Below the pieces are notes generated by a model. It ran no database searches and had not been told where the DNA came from. It was given only the letters and a program-made list of their open reading frames with translations. 12,126 bases of DNA from Candidatus Nanoarchaeia archaeon (GTDB taxonomy: Archaea > Nanoarchaeota > Nanoarchaeia > SCGC-AAA011-G17 > JAFCDX01), in NCBI GenBank assembly GCA_028717785.1, contig JAQUND010000045.1, positions 1 to 12,126 of the forward strand. Direction: 5' to 3'. The position numbers and the translations under genes were made by a program. The first letter of the stretch is position 1. Each line of letters begins with the position of its first letter. Below are positions 5,932-12,126 of the stretch, piece after piece.

Positions 5932-6456
5932 ATGAAAGATATATTTGACTCAAAGGTTTTGTGCGATAAATGTAACACTTTAACTAATAAGAAAACTATG
6001 ATTAAAGATGGTTTTAATATTCGTATCCTTGAATGTCCAAAATGTGGAAACATAATCTATCACCCAGTTGATGTTGAAAAATACAATGAATTTGATAGAG
6101 TAAAGAAAAAACAATTTAATGTTAAATTAAGAATGGTTGGAAATTCTTATACTATCTCAATTCCAAAAGAAATGATTAATTTACTTGAAGAAGAAAAAGA
6201 AGAACAAGATCCTTTTCAACAAATTCATAAAAAAATGACAGAAGATATGGAAAGAATGAATCGTATAGTTACTTTAGCTTTTGAACAAGCTAATAGAATA
6301 TCATTAAATTTTGGTCCTGATGGAAATTATGATAGAACAATAGAAAAAGAAGAAAATGGAAGAAAAACAATTATAAGAGAAAAAGCAGATACTAAAAAAA
6401 CACCAAATGGTTTTATAACAAGAAGAATTAAATTAATTAGAAGGGCAAAAGAATAA
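5932..6456 (+). CDS. Zinc-ribbon plus AbrB/SpoVT-type domain protein
   Basis: A 174-residue protein with three parts. Residues 8-42 form a zinc ribbon with C11-D-K-C14 and C35-P-K-C38. Residues 62-86 match the SpoVT/AbrB swapped-hairpin half: N-V-K-L-R-M-V-G-N-S-Y-T-I-S-I-P-K-E-M, typical of dimeric DNA-binding proteins including MazE-type antitoxins and archaeal regulators. Residues 87-174 are unrecognised: an acidic run (E-E-E-K-E-E-Q-D), an amphipathic helix with many Met, two likely strands and a very basic end (R-R-I-K-L-I-R-R-A-K). AbrB-family proteins often repress their own operon, and a palindrome sits in this promoter. Its TAA overlaps the ATG of cdc48 by one base (TAATG), so the two are co-translated; a role as regulator or partner of CDC48 is inferred. 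Confidence 0.78.
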   Translation: MKDIFDSKVLCDKCNTLTNKKTMIKDGFNIRILECPKCGNIIYHPVDVEKYNEFDRVKKKQFNVKLRMVGNSYTISIPKEMINLLEEEKEEQDPFQQIHKKMTEDMERMNRIVTLAFEQANRISLNFGPDGNYDRTIEKEENGRKTIIREKADTKKTPNGFITRRIKLIRRAKE

Positions 6457-9209
6457 TGGCAAAAGAAGAAATTAAATTAAAAGTAATGGAAGCTTTACAA
6501 GAAGAAGCATACAAAGGAATTGTTAGAATTGATTCTCAAACTATGAAAGATATTGGAGTTCATGTTGGAGATATTATTGAAATTGAAGGTGAAAAGAAAA
6601 CAGTTGGTATTGTTGATAGAGCTTATCCAACAGATATTGGTCAATCTATAATTAGAATGGATGGAGTAATTAGGAAGAACGCAAAAACAGGAATTGGTGA
6701 ATTTGTTAAAATTACAAAAGCAGATGTTAAAGAAGCAAAATCAATTACTATTGCTCCAGCTCAAAAAGGAATTATGGTTCAAGCTGATCCGGAAGCATTT
6801 AAACAAGGATTAATTGGAAGAGCTGTTGTAAAAGGAGATTTAATTTCTTTAGGTGGAACTACACGTAGAAGAAGACCTTTTTCAGGAAGTCCATTTGAAG
6901 ATATTTTTGATGTTTTTGAACAAGGTGGTTTTATGGGTAATTTTAGTCTTGGTGGATTAAAATTTGTTGTTGTTAATGCAAATCCAAAGGAATCAGTTAT
7001 TATTACAGAAAATACCCAATTAACAATAAATCCTAAAGCTACAGAAGTAGCAGAAGAAAATGAAAAAATTTTAGATGTTGCTTATGAAGATGTTGGTGGA
7101 TTAGATGTTGAAGTAAAAAAAATTAGAGAAATGGTAGAATTACCATTAAAACATCCAGAAATATTTGAAAAATTAGGAGTAGAACCTCCAAAAGGAGTTT
7201 TACTTTATGGACCTCCAGGTACAGGAAAAACTTTATTAGCAAAAGCAGTAGCTAATGAAACTTCAGCTAATTTTATTTTAATTAATGGACCTGAAATTTT
7301 TAATAAATTTTATGGTGAATCAGAAAAGAAAGTACGTGAAATCTTTGATGAAGCTTCAAAAAATGCTCCAAGTATAATTTTTATAGATGAACTTGATGCG
7401 ATTGCTCCAAATAGAGATAGTAATATTTCTTCTGGAGAAGTTGAAAGAAGAGTTGTTTCACAATTACTAACTATGATGGATGGATTAAATTCTAGAGGAA
7501 AAGTTATTGTTATGGGTGCAACCAATAGACCTGATGCATTAGATCCAGCATTAAGAAGACCAGGAAGATTTGATAGAGAAATAGAAATTAATATTCCAGA
7601 TAAAGCAGGAAGATTAAATATTTTAAAAATTCATACTAGAAGTATGCCTTTATTTAATTTTGAAAAAGATGTATTCATTAATGATTTATTTCAAGAAATT
7701 AAATTTTATGATACTAGATCTATAGAAAAAATTAAAATTTTAGAAGAAGAAATAACTAATTTAAAATTAAAATTAAAAGAAGAATCAGTAGACAAAAATA
7801 AAACTAAATTAAAAGAAGAAATAAAAAGTAAAGAAAAAGATATAGAATCAATAACTAAAAGTAAATCAGGTATTAAAAAATTAAATGAAGATTTACCTAA
7901 ATTAAAGAAAGATTTAGAAAGTATATATGAATCTATGAATATTAAGAAACATCTTTTTGGCATTAGAGGAAAAGATGATCCTAGAGATCCGTTTTTAATA
8001 CAAGAAATAGAAGAAGAATTTAAAAAAGCAAAAGTTATATATGATACATTAGTTGAAGCAAAGATTCTTTCAAATCAATTTTTAGAAAAAGTAGTAAAAA
8101 ATTCTATTGATGATATGTTAAAATATTTTTCTTCAATAACTCATGGATTTGTTGGAGCAGATTTAGCAGCATTATCTAAAGAAGCAGCTATGAGTGTTTT
8201 AAGAAGAGAATATCCTAAATTAAATTTAAAAGAAAGTACTAAATTTACAAAAGAACAAATGGAAGGTTTAGAAGTTTTGAAAAAAGATTTTGAAGAAGCA
8301 TTAAAATTCGTTCAACCTTCTGCATTAAGAGAAGTAACTGTAGAAACTCCAGATGTTAAATGGAGTGATGTTGGTGGATTAAAAGATTTAAAAGAAGAAT
8401 TAAGAGAAGCAGTTGAATGGCCATTAAAAAATCCAGAAGCATTTAAAAGAATTGGAATAAATCCTCCAAAAGGAATTTTACTTTATGGACCTCCAGGTAC
8501 AGGAAAAACTTTACTTGCTAAAGTAATTGCAACAGAATCTGAAGCAAATTTTATTCAAATTAATGGACCCGAATTACAAAAAGAAGGAATAATTGGAAAA
8601 GAAACAGAAAGATTAAGAAAAATATTCAAAAGAGCTAAACAAGTTGCTCCATGTATTGTTTTCTTTGATGAAATAGATAGTTTTGCTAGAACAAGAGGAG
8701 GAGCTGGTTCTATTTCAGATTCAAATGAAAGTTTACTTAATACTTTATTAACTGAAATGGATGGTATGGTTGAATTAAAGGATATTTTTATTATCGCAGC
8801 AACTAACAGACCAGATTTAATTGATCCTGCTTTATTAAGACCGGGAAGATTCGATAAAATAATTTTAACTAGTCCTCCAAATAAAGAAGCAAGATTACAA
8901 ATATTTAAGATTCATACAAATAAAATGCCTTTAGCTAAAGAAGTAGATCTAAATATGTTAGCAGAATTAACAGAAGGATATGTTGGTTCAGATATAGAAG
9001 GTATTTGTAAAGAAGCTGGATTATCTACGCTTAGAGAAAATATACTAGCTACAGAAGTACCTATGGAAATGTTTGAAAGGGCAATAGAAAAAATTAAACC
9101 ATCTGCTTCACCAGAAGATGTTCAAAAGTATAAACTTATAGAAGAACATTATCTTAAAAAGGCAAGAAGTGCAACAATTTCTTTAGAATCAAGAAATTAC
9201 TTTGGATAA
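6456..9209 (+). CDS. cdc48: CDC48/VAT-type double AAA+ ATPase with large D1 insertion
   Basis: A 917-residue CDC48/p97/VAT unfoldase, a hexameric ATPase that extracts and unfolds proteins in the cytoplasm, in archaea often for the 20S proteasome. The N domain (about 1-195) is the double-psi barrel plus its second half, with an unusual Arg/Gly/Phe-rich loop at 134-167. D1: Walker A G252-P-P-G-T-G-K-T259, pore K284-F-Y-G-E, Walker B F-I-D311-E312, sensor N357, arginine fingers R368 and R371. D2: Walker A G678-T685, Walker B D738-E739, sensor N784, R795 and R798. Archaeal homologues are usually about 730-810 residues; the excess is mostly a 150-residue insertion after M-P-L399. The D2 pore loop reads K-E-G-I-I-G and lacks the usual aromatic. 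The protein ends in Y-F-G, loosely like the terminal motif that docks proteasomes or PUB domains. Start coupled to the upstream gene by TAATG. Confidence 0.96.
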   Translation: MAKEEIKLKVMEALQEEAYKGIVRIDSQTMKDIGVHVGDIIEIEGEKKTVGIVDRAYPTDIGQSIIRMDGVIRKNAKTGIGEFVKITKADVKEAKSITIAPAQKGIMVQADPEAFKQGLIGRAVVKGDLISLGGTTRRRRPFSGSPFEDIFDVFEQGGFMGNFSLGGLKFVVVNANPKESVIITENTQLTINPKATEVAEENEKILDVAYEDVGGLDVEVKKIREMVELPLKHPEIFEKLGVEPPKGVLLYGPPGTGKTLLAKAVANETSANFILINGPEIFNKFYGESEKKVREIFDEASKNAPSIIFIDELDAIAPNRDSNISSGEVERRVVSQLLTMMDGLNSRGKVIVMGATNRPDALDPALRRPGRFDREIEINIPDKAGRLNILKIHTRSMPLFNFEKDVFINDLFQEIKFYDTRSIEKIKILEEEITNLKLKLKEESVDKNKTKLKEEIKSKEKDIESITKSKSGIKKLNEDLPKLKKDLESIYESMNIKKHLFGIRGKDDPRDPFLIQEIEEEFKKAKVIYDTLVEAKILSNQFLEKVVKNSIDDMLKYFSSITHGFVGADLAALSKEAAMSVLRREYPKLNLKESTKFTKEQMEGLEVLKKDFEEALKFVQPSALREVTVETPDVKWSDVGGLKDLKEELREAVEWPLKNPEAFKRIGINPPKGILLYGPPGTGKTLLAKVIATESEANFIQINGPELQKEGIIGKETERLRKIFKRAKQVAPCIVFFDEIDSFARTRGGAGSISDSNESLLNTLLTEMDGMVELKDIFIIAATNRPDLIDPALLRPGRFDKIILTSPPNKEARLQIFKIHTNKMPLAKEVDLNMLAELTEGYVGSDIEGICKEAGLSTLRENILATEVPMEMFERAIEKIKPSASPEDVQKYKLIEEHYLKKARSATISLESRNYFG
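7662..8111 (+). other. Coiled-coil insertion domain in CDC48 D1 (residues about 403-552)
   Basis: Between M-P-L399 and G564-F-V-G there are 164 residues, while the equivalent interval in D2 of the same protein (L826 to G841) has 14. The net insertion is 150 residues. Heptad spacing is clear: I426, L429, I433, L436, L440, then L452/I456/I463/I466, then I473, L476, L480, L483, L487, I490, M494. A loop follows ([13 protein letters not shown]) and a further long helix to about 550. The site is in the small helical subdomain of the first AAA module, analogous to where ClpB and Hsp104 carry their middle domain. No sequence relation to that domain is claimed. Confidence 0.85.
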
Positions 9210-9214
9210 GTGCA

Positions 9215-9224
9215 TTATATAAAT
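9215..9224 (+). promoter_or_regulatory. TATA box of the small membrane protein gene
   Basis: TTATATAAAT begins six bases after the cdc48 stop and lies about 40 bp before the next ATG, leaving a leader of roughly 14 bases. No long T-tract follows the cdc48 stop, so read-through from cdc48 is also possible. Confidence 0.5.
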
Positions 9225-9247
9225 CATTAAATATTAATAAAATTAAT

Positions 9248-9255
9248 AAGGTGAT
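9248..9255 (+). promoter_or_regulatory. Shine-Dalgarno site
   Basis: AAGGTGAT, close to a perfect match to the 16S rRNA 3' end, ends 3 bases before the ATG at 9259. It supports that start and fits with this transcript having a real leader. Confidence 0.65.
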
Positions 9256-9258
9256 AAA

Positions 9259-9690
9259 ATGACAAAATTAAAAGAATTTAAAATAGAGGATATTCCTAAA
9301 TCATTATTGTATCTTTGTGCAATATTTCCAGGTTTATTATATTTGGATTCTAAAATAAATATTATAACTTATGAAGGATTGTTAATTATTCCTTTGTTAT
9401 TAAAATCTGCTTATTATTCTTTACCTTTTATTTTCATTGGAGTTTCAGTATGTTTTATAATTGATCAATTATTTTATAGGGATATAAAAAAAATAAAGGG
9501 ATTATATTGGAATGTTCAATTTCCCCAGGCTAGTTGTATGGCTACATTCTTTTATTTTTTAATTAATTTATTTTCTAAACTTTTTAATATTGATTTTTGG
9601 TTATTTACTTTAATTTTATCTATTTTACTTGCATTTATAATTGCAATGGGATATTTATTAGATTACTTATTTAAAAAATATATAAAATAA
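9259..9690 (+). CDS. Hypothetical four-helix membrane protein
   Basis: Not recognised. A 143-residue integral membrane protein with likely membrane segments at about residues 13-29, 52-70, 92-109 and 112-136, a charged cytoplasmic-looking N-terminus (K-L-K-E-F-K-I-E-D) and a basic loop R-D-I-K-K-I-K-G-L-Y between helices 2 and 3. By the positive-inside rule both ends are probably cytoplasmic. There is no conserved transporter or enzyme motif that I can name. It lies downstream of cdc48 with its own TATA box and a strong Shine-Dalgarno site, and ends 7 bp from a convergent gene. Confidence 0.78.
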   Translation: MTKLKEFKIEDIPKSLLYLCAIFPGLLYLDSKINIITYEGLLIIPLLLKSAYYSLPFIFIGVSVCFIIDQLFYRDIKKIKGLYWNVQFPQASCMATFFYFLINLFSKLFNIDFWLFTLILSILLAFIIAMGYLLDYLFKKYIK

Positions 9691-9697
9691 TTAAAAA

Positions 9698-10489
9698 TTA
9701 TTTAATTAAAAAAGATTTTTCTTTTATTTTTTTGTAGGCCTTATAAATTAATCCAATAACCAATAAAATAATTTCTGAATAACAAAAAATTTCCCATTCT
9801 TCAGGAAATTTTTGATAAAATCTCCAATTTATATAAATCAGTATAGGAATTAATAAAATAATAAATATTAAAAATCTAATTTTATAATATAGATTATTTA
9901 ACTGTTTAGATAAAAATTCTAATATACTTGTAATTTTTTTCCATTTTTCTAATTTTTCTTTAAGAGGTTTAAATAATCTATAAATAACAAATGTTATAGT
10001 ATTGCTAAAATAACCTATTGAACAACCAATACTAAACATACTTAAAAAAAGAATAATGCATGCAGATAATATTTTTTGAAATTGAATTAACCAAATAGAA
10101 AATTGAAATAACATATAACCTAGAACTCCAAAAAATAAACTATTTTCTATATTATAAACTCTATGACTTAATATAATTTCAGGTGGAGCTAAATTAATAA
10201 AATCTACAAAATCTTTATTATTTAATTTATTTATATTATTTTTTAATTTTTCTCTTCCTGCAGAGGTTATAAAATATATTAATTGTATTTGCTGTGATTT
10301 TTTATTAATTAATTTTTCTTTTTCTAATTTATCTAAAATATTTAATATTTTTGTATAATCTAAATTAATTTTTCTTTTATCTTCTTTATAAATTTCTTCT
10401 AGGGTTGCTCCAGTTTTGGAATAAAAGTTTAAAATTAATAAAACCCAACATTCATTTGTTTCTTCAGTATTTAATTTTTCTTTTTTCAT
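9698..10489 (-). CDS. Membrane-anchored winged-helix protein
   Basis: A 263-residue protein joining a DNA-binding-like head to a membrane part. Residues 10-90 look like a winged helix: a first helix with C-W-V-L-L-I-L-N-F-Y, T-G-A-T-L-E-E-I-Y, a helix with Y-T-K-I-L-N-I-L-D-K-L-E-K-E-K-L-I and a wing region ending in Y-F-I-T-S-A-G-R-E-K-L, reminiscent of PadR/MarR-type regulators. Hydrophobic segments follow at about 118-137, 140-165, 204-221 and 237-250, with a charged loop (K-P-L-K-E-K-L-E-K-W-K-K) between the second and third. Topology would put the head in the cytoplasm. It overlaps the aminopeptidase gene upstream by 4 bp (ATGA), so it is translated with it. Family not identified; membrane-tethered regulation is inferred. 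Confidence 0.8.
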   Translation of the reverse strand: MKKEKLNTEETNECWVLLILNFYSKTGATLEEIYKEDKRKINLDYTKILNILDKLEKEKLINKKSQQIQLIYFITSAGREKLKNNINKLNNKDFVDFINLAPPEIILSHRVYNIENSLFFGVLGYMLFQFSIWLIQFQKILSACIILFLSMFSIGCSIGYFSNTITFVIYRLFKPLKEKLEKWKKITSILEFLSKQLNNLYYKIRFLIFIILLIPILIYINWRFYQKFPEEWEIFCYSEIILLVIGLIYKAYKKIKEKSFLIK

Positions 10490-11367
10490 TTTGTCAACAC
10501 AATAGGTTTATCAGAAACAACAATAGTGTGTTCTGCTTGACTAACATTAGCTTTAGACCTTTCAACTAATTGCATATACTGTCTAACTATTCCTTCTTTC
10601 TCTAAAGTATTTAAAACTAAATTAGCTTTAAGTAAATTAAACTTATTAGCTATCCATCTTTTACAAAAAGGTAAAGTTTTATAATTTTCTTTTATATGTT
10701 TTAATATCATTTTAGCATTAGCATCCCTTACAGGTTTTTCTATATTTAATCCATAAACTTCAGATGGTTTTCCTTCAACTACAATTCCATCTCCATAAGT
10801 TGCAAAAGGTTCAATTGCAAATATTTGTCCTTCCTTTAATTCAGTTTTATTTCCATTATTGTAATTAGGAATGGTTAAACCAGCATGTAATATATAATTA
10901 TCAATTTCATGTCCAGATAGATTACGAACAGGACTAAATTTCTTAGAAACAATAGTTTCTTCAATAGCATTACCAATTTCATATATTTTTCTTCCAGGTG
11001 TAGCTAATTTAATTGCATTATTCAAAGCTTCTTCAACTACTTGTATCATTTCATAATATTTTTTAGTTCCAATTTCAACAGTACAAGCAGTATCAACAAT
11101 ATTTCCATTAAGATGAGCTCCTAAATCTAATTTAACTAAATCTCCTTTTAACAAAACTCTATCATCTTTGTATCTTGGAGAATCATGAGCTGCTATTTGA
11201 TTACAAGAAACATCAACAGGAAAAGCAATTTGCCCACCTAAATCTAATATCTTTTTTTCAACTTTTTCAGCTATTTCAAGAACAGAAGCATTTTCTTTAA
11301 TTAAAGTTCTTCCATATTCTCTTGCTTGTGAAGCAATCTTACCTGCTTTTATGAAATCTTCATTCAT
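10486..11367 (-). CDS. map: Methionine aminopeptidase, type II
   Basis: A 293-residue archaeal methionine aminopeptidase that removes the initiator methionine from nascent proteins in the cytoplasm. All five metal ligands of the pita-bread fold are present: D81 (K-L-D-L-G), D92 (N-I-V-D-T-A), H153 (S-G-H-E-I), E186 (A-I-E-P-F-A-T) and E279 (Q-A-E-H-T), together with H61 (A-A-H-D) that contacts the substrate. The segment at about 225-275 is the type II-specific helical insertion, so this is the archaeal/eukaryotic class rather than the bacterial one. Length is normal. A TATA box about 27 bp upstream gives it a leaderless promoter of its own, although it also follows a winged-helix gene by only 35 bp. 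The downstream winged-helix membrane protein is translationally coupled to it. Confidence 0.96.
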   Translation of the reverse strand: MNEDFIKAGKIASQAREYGRTLIKENASVLEIAEKVEKKILDLGGQIAFPVDVSCNQIAAHDSPRYKDDRVLLKGDLVKLDLGAHLNGNIVDTACTVEIGTKKYYEMIQVVEEALNNAIKLATPGRKIYEIGNAIEETIVSKKFSPVRNLSGHEIDNYILHAGLTIPNYNNGNKTELKEGQIFAIEPFATYGDGIVVEGKPSEVYGLNIEKPVRDANAKMILKHIKENYKTLPFCKRWIANKFNLLKANLVLNTLEKEGIVRQYMQLVERSKANVSQAEHTIVVSDKPIVLTK

Positions 11368-11389
11368 TTTGTAATAATATTGAAAAGAA

Positions 11390-11400
11390 CTTATAAAATT
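11390..11400 (-). promoter_or_regulatory. TATA box of map
   Basis: On the minus strand AATTTTATAAG, centred about 27 bp before the ATG at 11367. It lies inside the 35-bp gap after the winged-helix gene, so map can be transcribed alone as well as by read-through. Confidence 0.5.
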
Positions 11401-11402
11401 AA

Positions 11403-11678
11403 CTAAAATTCATACTTTAAAATTCTCTTGATAAATTCTTCAATTTCAACTACTCTTTCTTTATTTAAAGAAACTTGTAATCCATAAGAAGTTGGTTTAG
11501 GTATCAAAAGTTTTTCTTTAATCAATATTTTACTAATTTTATCTACATCTCCTTTGAGATTTGGAGGGAATCCTTTTTTTAATGTATCAAATGGAGTATG
11601 AGATTCTCCAATCTTTCTCTTTCTTCTAAGATTATACAAGATAGTAGCTTTTATCCAATCCTCTTCACTATAATCCAT
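11403..11678 (-). CDS. Small winged-helix-like conserved protein
   Basis: A 91-residue protein with the look of a compact winged helix: helix 1 around residues 7-20 (W-I-K-A-T-I-L-Y-N-L-R-R-K-R), a turn with H-T-P-F-D-T-L-K-K-G-F-P, a candidate recognition helix at about 42-56 (K-G-D-V-D-K-I-S-K-I-L-I-K-E-K) and a wing with P-K-P-T-S-Y-G-L-Q-V-S-L-N. The motif-like strings G-D-V-D-K and K-P-T-S-Y-G suggest a conserved archaeal family, which I cannot name. It may be a regulator or a nucleic-acid adaptor. The start is supported by a TATA box 25 bp upstream, implying a leaderless mRNA. It precedes map by 35 bp on the same strand. Confidence 0.78.
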   Translation of the reverse strand: MDYSEEDWIKATILYNLRRKRKIGESHTPFDTLKKGFPPNLKGDVDKISKILIKEKLLIPKPTSYGLQVSLNKERVVEIEEFIKRILKYEF

Positions 11679-11842
11679 ATTTTAACATATTTTCAGAATA
11701 TTTAAATGTTTCTAATATTGTTATTTAAAAACATAAAGAGAAACATTTATATAGTATTAATTTATTTAATATACATAACTTAAATAACTTAAATAACTTA
11801 AATAAAATAAATAAAATAAATAAAGAGAGTGTGAATAAAAGA
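11679..11842. promoter_or_regulatory. Divergent promoter region between two winged-helix genes
   Basis: This gap holds a minus-strand TATA box CATTTAAATAT at 11698-11708, 25 bp from the ATG at 11678, and a plus-strand TATA box TTTATATA at 11746-11753 facing the gene at 11843. The plus transcript should start near 11775, giving a leader of about 68 bases made mostly of 9-bp repeats. Confidence 0.55.
11777..11821 (+). repeat. Five tandem 9-bp repeats
   Basis: Three identical AACTTAAAT units (11777-11803) are followed by two identical AAAATAAAT units (11804-11821) with no gap, all in register. The array lies at or just after the predicted transcription start of the downstream winged-helix gene, and ends about 21 bases before its ATG. 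Confidence 0.85.
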
Positions 11843-12126
11843 ATGAAAGACGAAACAGTATTTGTGGAAGTATTTGGAAGTAATCCTGTAATGAAAGTAT
11901 TAGATTTTTTAATAACTTACCAATTATTTGATTATCCTTTAACAGAAATTGCAAAAAATTCAGAAGTTAGTTATTCTACATTACAAACTTTTTGGGATAA
12001 ATTAGAAAAAAATAATATTGTTATAAAAACAAGAAGAGTTGGAAAATCAGATTTATTCAAATTAAATACAAAAAATCCAGCAGTACAACAATTAATTAGA
12101 TTAGATTGGAATTTAGTAAAAGGTAC
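11843..12126 (+). CDS. Winged-helix regulator, 5' part (cut by window end)
   Basis: At least 94 residues, open to the end of the window. The sequence begins M-K-D-E-T-V-F-V-E-V-F-G-S-N-P-V-M-K-V-L-D-F-L and continues with a helix-turn-helix (P-L-T-E-I-A-K-N-S-E-V-S-Y-S-T-L-Q at 32-48), a helix W-D-K-L-E-K-N-N-I-V and a wing T-R-R-V-G-K-S-D-L-F-K-L-N, then N-P-A-V-Q-Q-L. This is the pattern of common small archaeal winged-helix transcription regulators. An in-frame GTG at 11831 would add four residues (M-N-K-R); I prefer ATG 11843, which is 11 bases after a GAGAGTG that could serve as ribosome binding site. The leader with tandem repeats suggests regulated, possibly self-regulated, expression. 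Confidence 0.85.
   Translation, partial: MKDETVFVEVFGSNPVMKVLDFLITYQLFDYPLTEIAKNSEVSYSTLQTFWDKLEKNNIVIKTRRVGKSDLFKLNTKNPAVQQLIRLDWNLVKG

Noticed and set aside
7310..7963. Two minus-strand frames inside cdc48
   Set aside because: They are antisense to conserved AAA+ and coiled-coil coding sequence and are low-complexity Ser/Phe/Leu proteins.
7662..8111. Intein in CDC48
   Set aside because: The extra segment lacks a Cys/Ser/Thr at a splice junction, a terminal His-Asn, and intein or homing endonuclease motifs. It is helical with coiled-coil heptads.
11777..11821. CRISPR array
   Set aside because: Units are 9 bp and directly adjacent without spacers, and no cas genes are nearby.
11766..11954. 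Minus-strand reading frame of 62 codons
   Set aside because: It is the complement of the tandem repeats and of a clear winged-helix gene on the plus strand; its Leu/Tyr/Ser-repeat protein reflects AT-rich repeats.
1..12126. tRNA, rRNA or mobile element genes
   Set aside because: No cloverleaf-like GC-rich segment, rRNA signature, transposase motif or flanking inverted repeat was seen; all gaps between genes are under 170 bp.

Overview
The window is a gene-dense, strongly AT-rich stretch of archaeal chromosome. The evidence for Archaea is direct: a type IA topoisomerase with the archaeal C-D-W-D-x-E-G-E TOPRIM motif and three zinc fingers, a type II methionine aminopeptidase, a RadB-like RecA-fold ATPase, a CDC48/VAT double-AAA ATPase, and TATA boxes (no -10/-35 elements) about 25-27 bp upstream of start codons. 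The common-type seryl-tRNA synthetase, small compact genes and very low GC fit a DPANN archaeon of the Woesearchaeota/Pacearchaeota type; that placement is inference.

Layout. (1) Positions 1-2161, plus strand: a tightly packed operon starting with the 3' end of serS, then a small acidic treble-clef zinc protein, two unknown proteins, a half-PnuC-like membrane protein, another unknown and a calcineurin-like phosphoesterase. Most junctions are 4-bp ATGA overlaps. (2) 2197-4401: topA with its own promoter. (3) 4436-4819: a small lipoprotein, ending stop-to-stop against the convergent radB-like gene (4820-5410, minus). (4) 5411-5499: a divergent promoter region driving radB and an unknown 121-aa protein (5500-5865). 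(5) 5932-9209: a two-gene operon, a zinc-ribbon/AbrB-fold protein followed by a 917-aa CDC48 AAA+ ATPase, with a perfect 14-bp palindrome between TATA box and start. (6) 9259-9690: a small membrane protein. (7) 11678-9698, minus strand: a winged-helix protein, methionine aminopeptidase and a membrane-anchored winged-helix protein. (8) 11679-12126: a divergent promoter, a 45-bp array of 9-bp repeats in the presumed leader, and the 5' part of another winged-helix regulator cut by the window end.

The most interesting element is the CDC48 protein. Its D1 module carries a net insertion of 150 residues relative to its own D2, with excellent coiled-coil heptads, at a position in the small helical subdomain analogous to the middle domain of ClpB/Hsp104. 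Its D2 pore loop has lost the usual aromatic residue while D1 keeps Phe-Tyr. It is translationally coupled (TAATG) to the zinc-ribbon/AbrB protein, whose own promoter carries the palindrome, suggesting an autoregulated proteostasis module. The other genes are mainly housekeeping: translation (SerRS, MetAP), DNA topology and repair (TopA, RadB).
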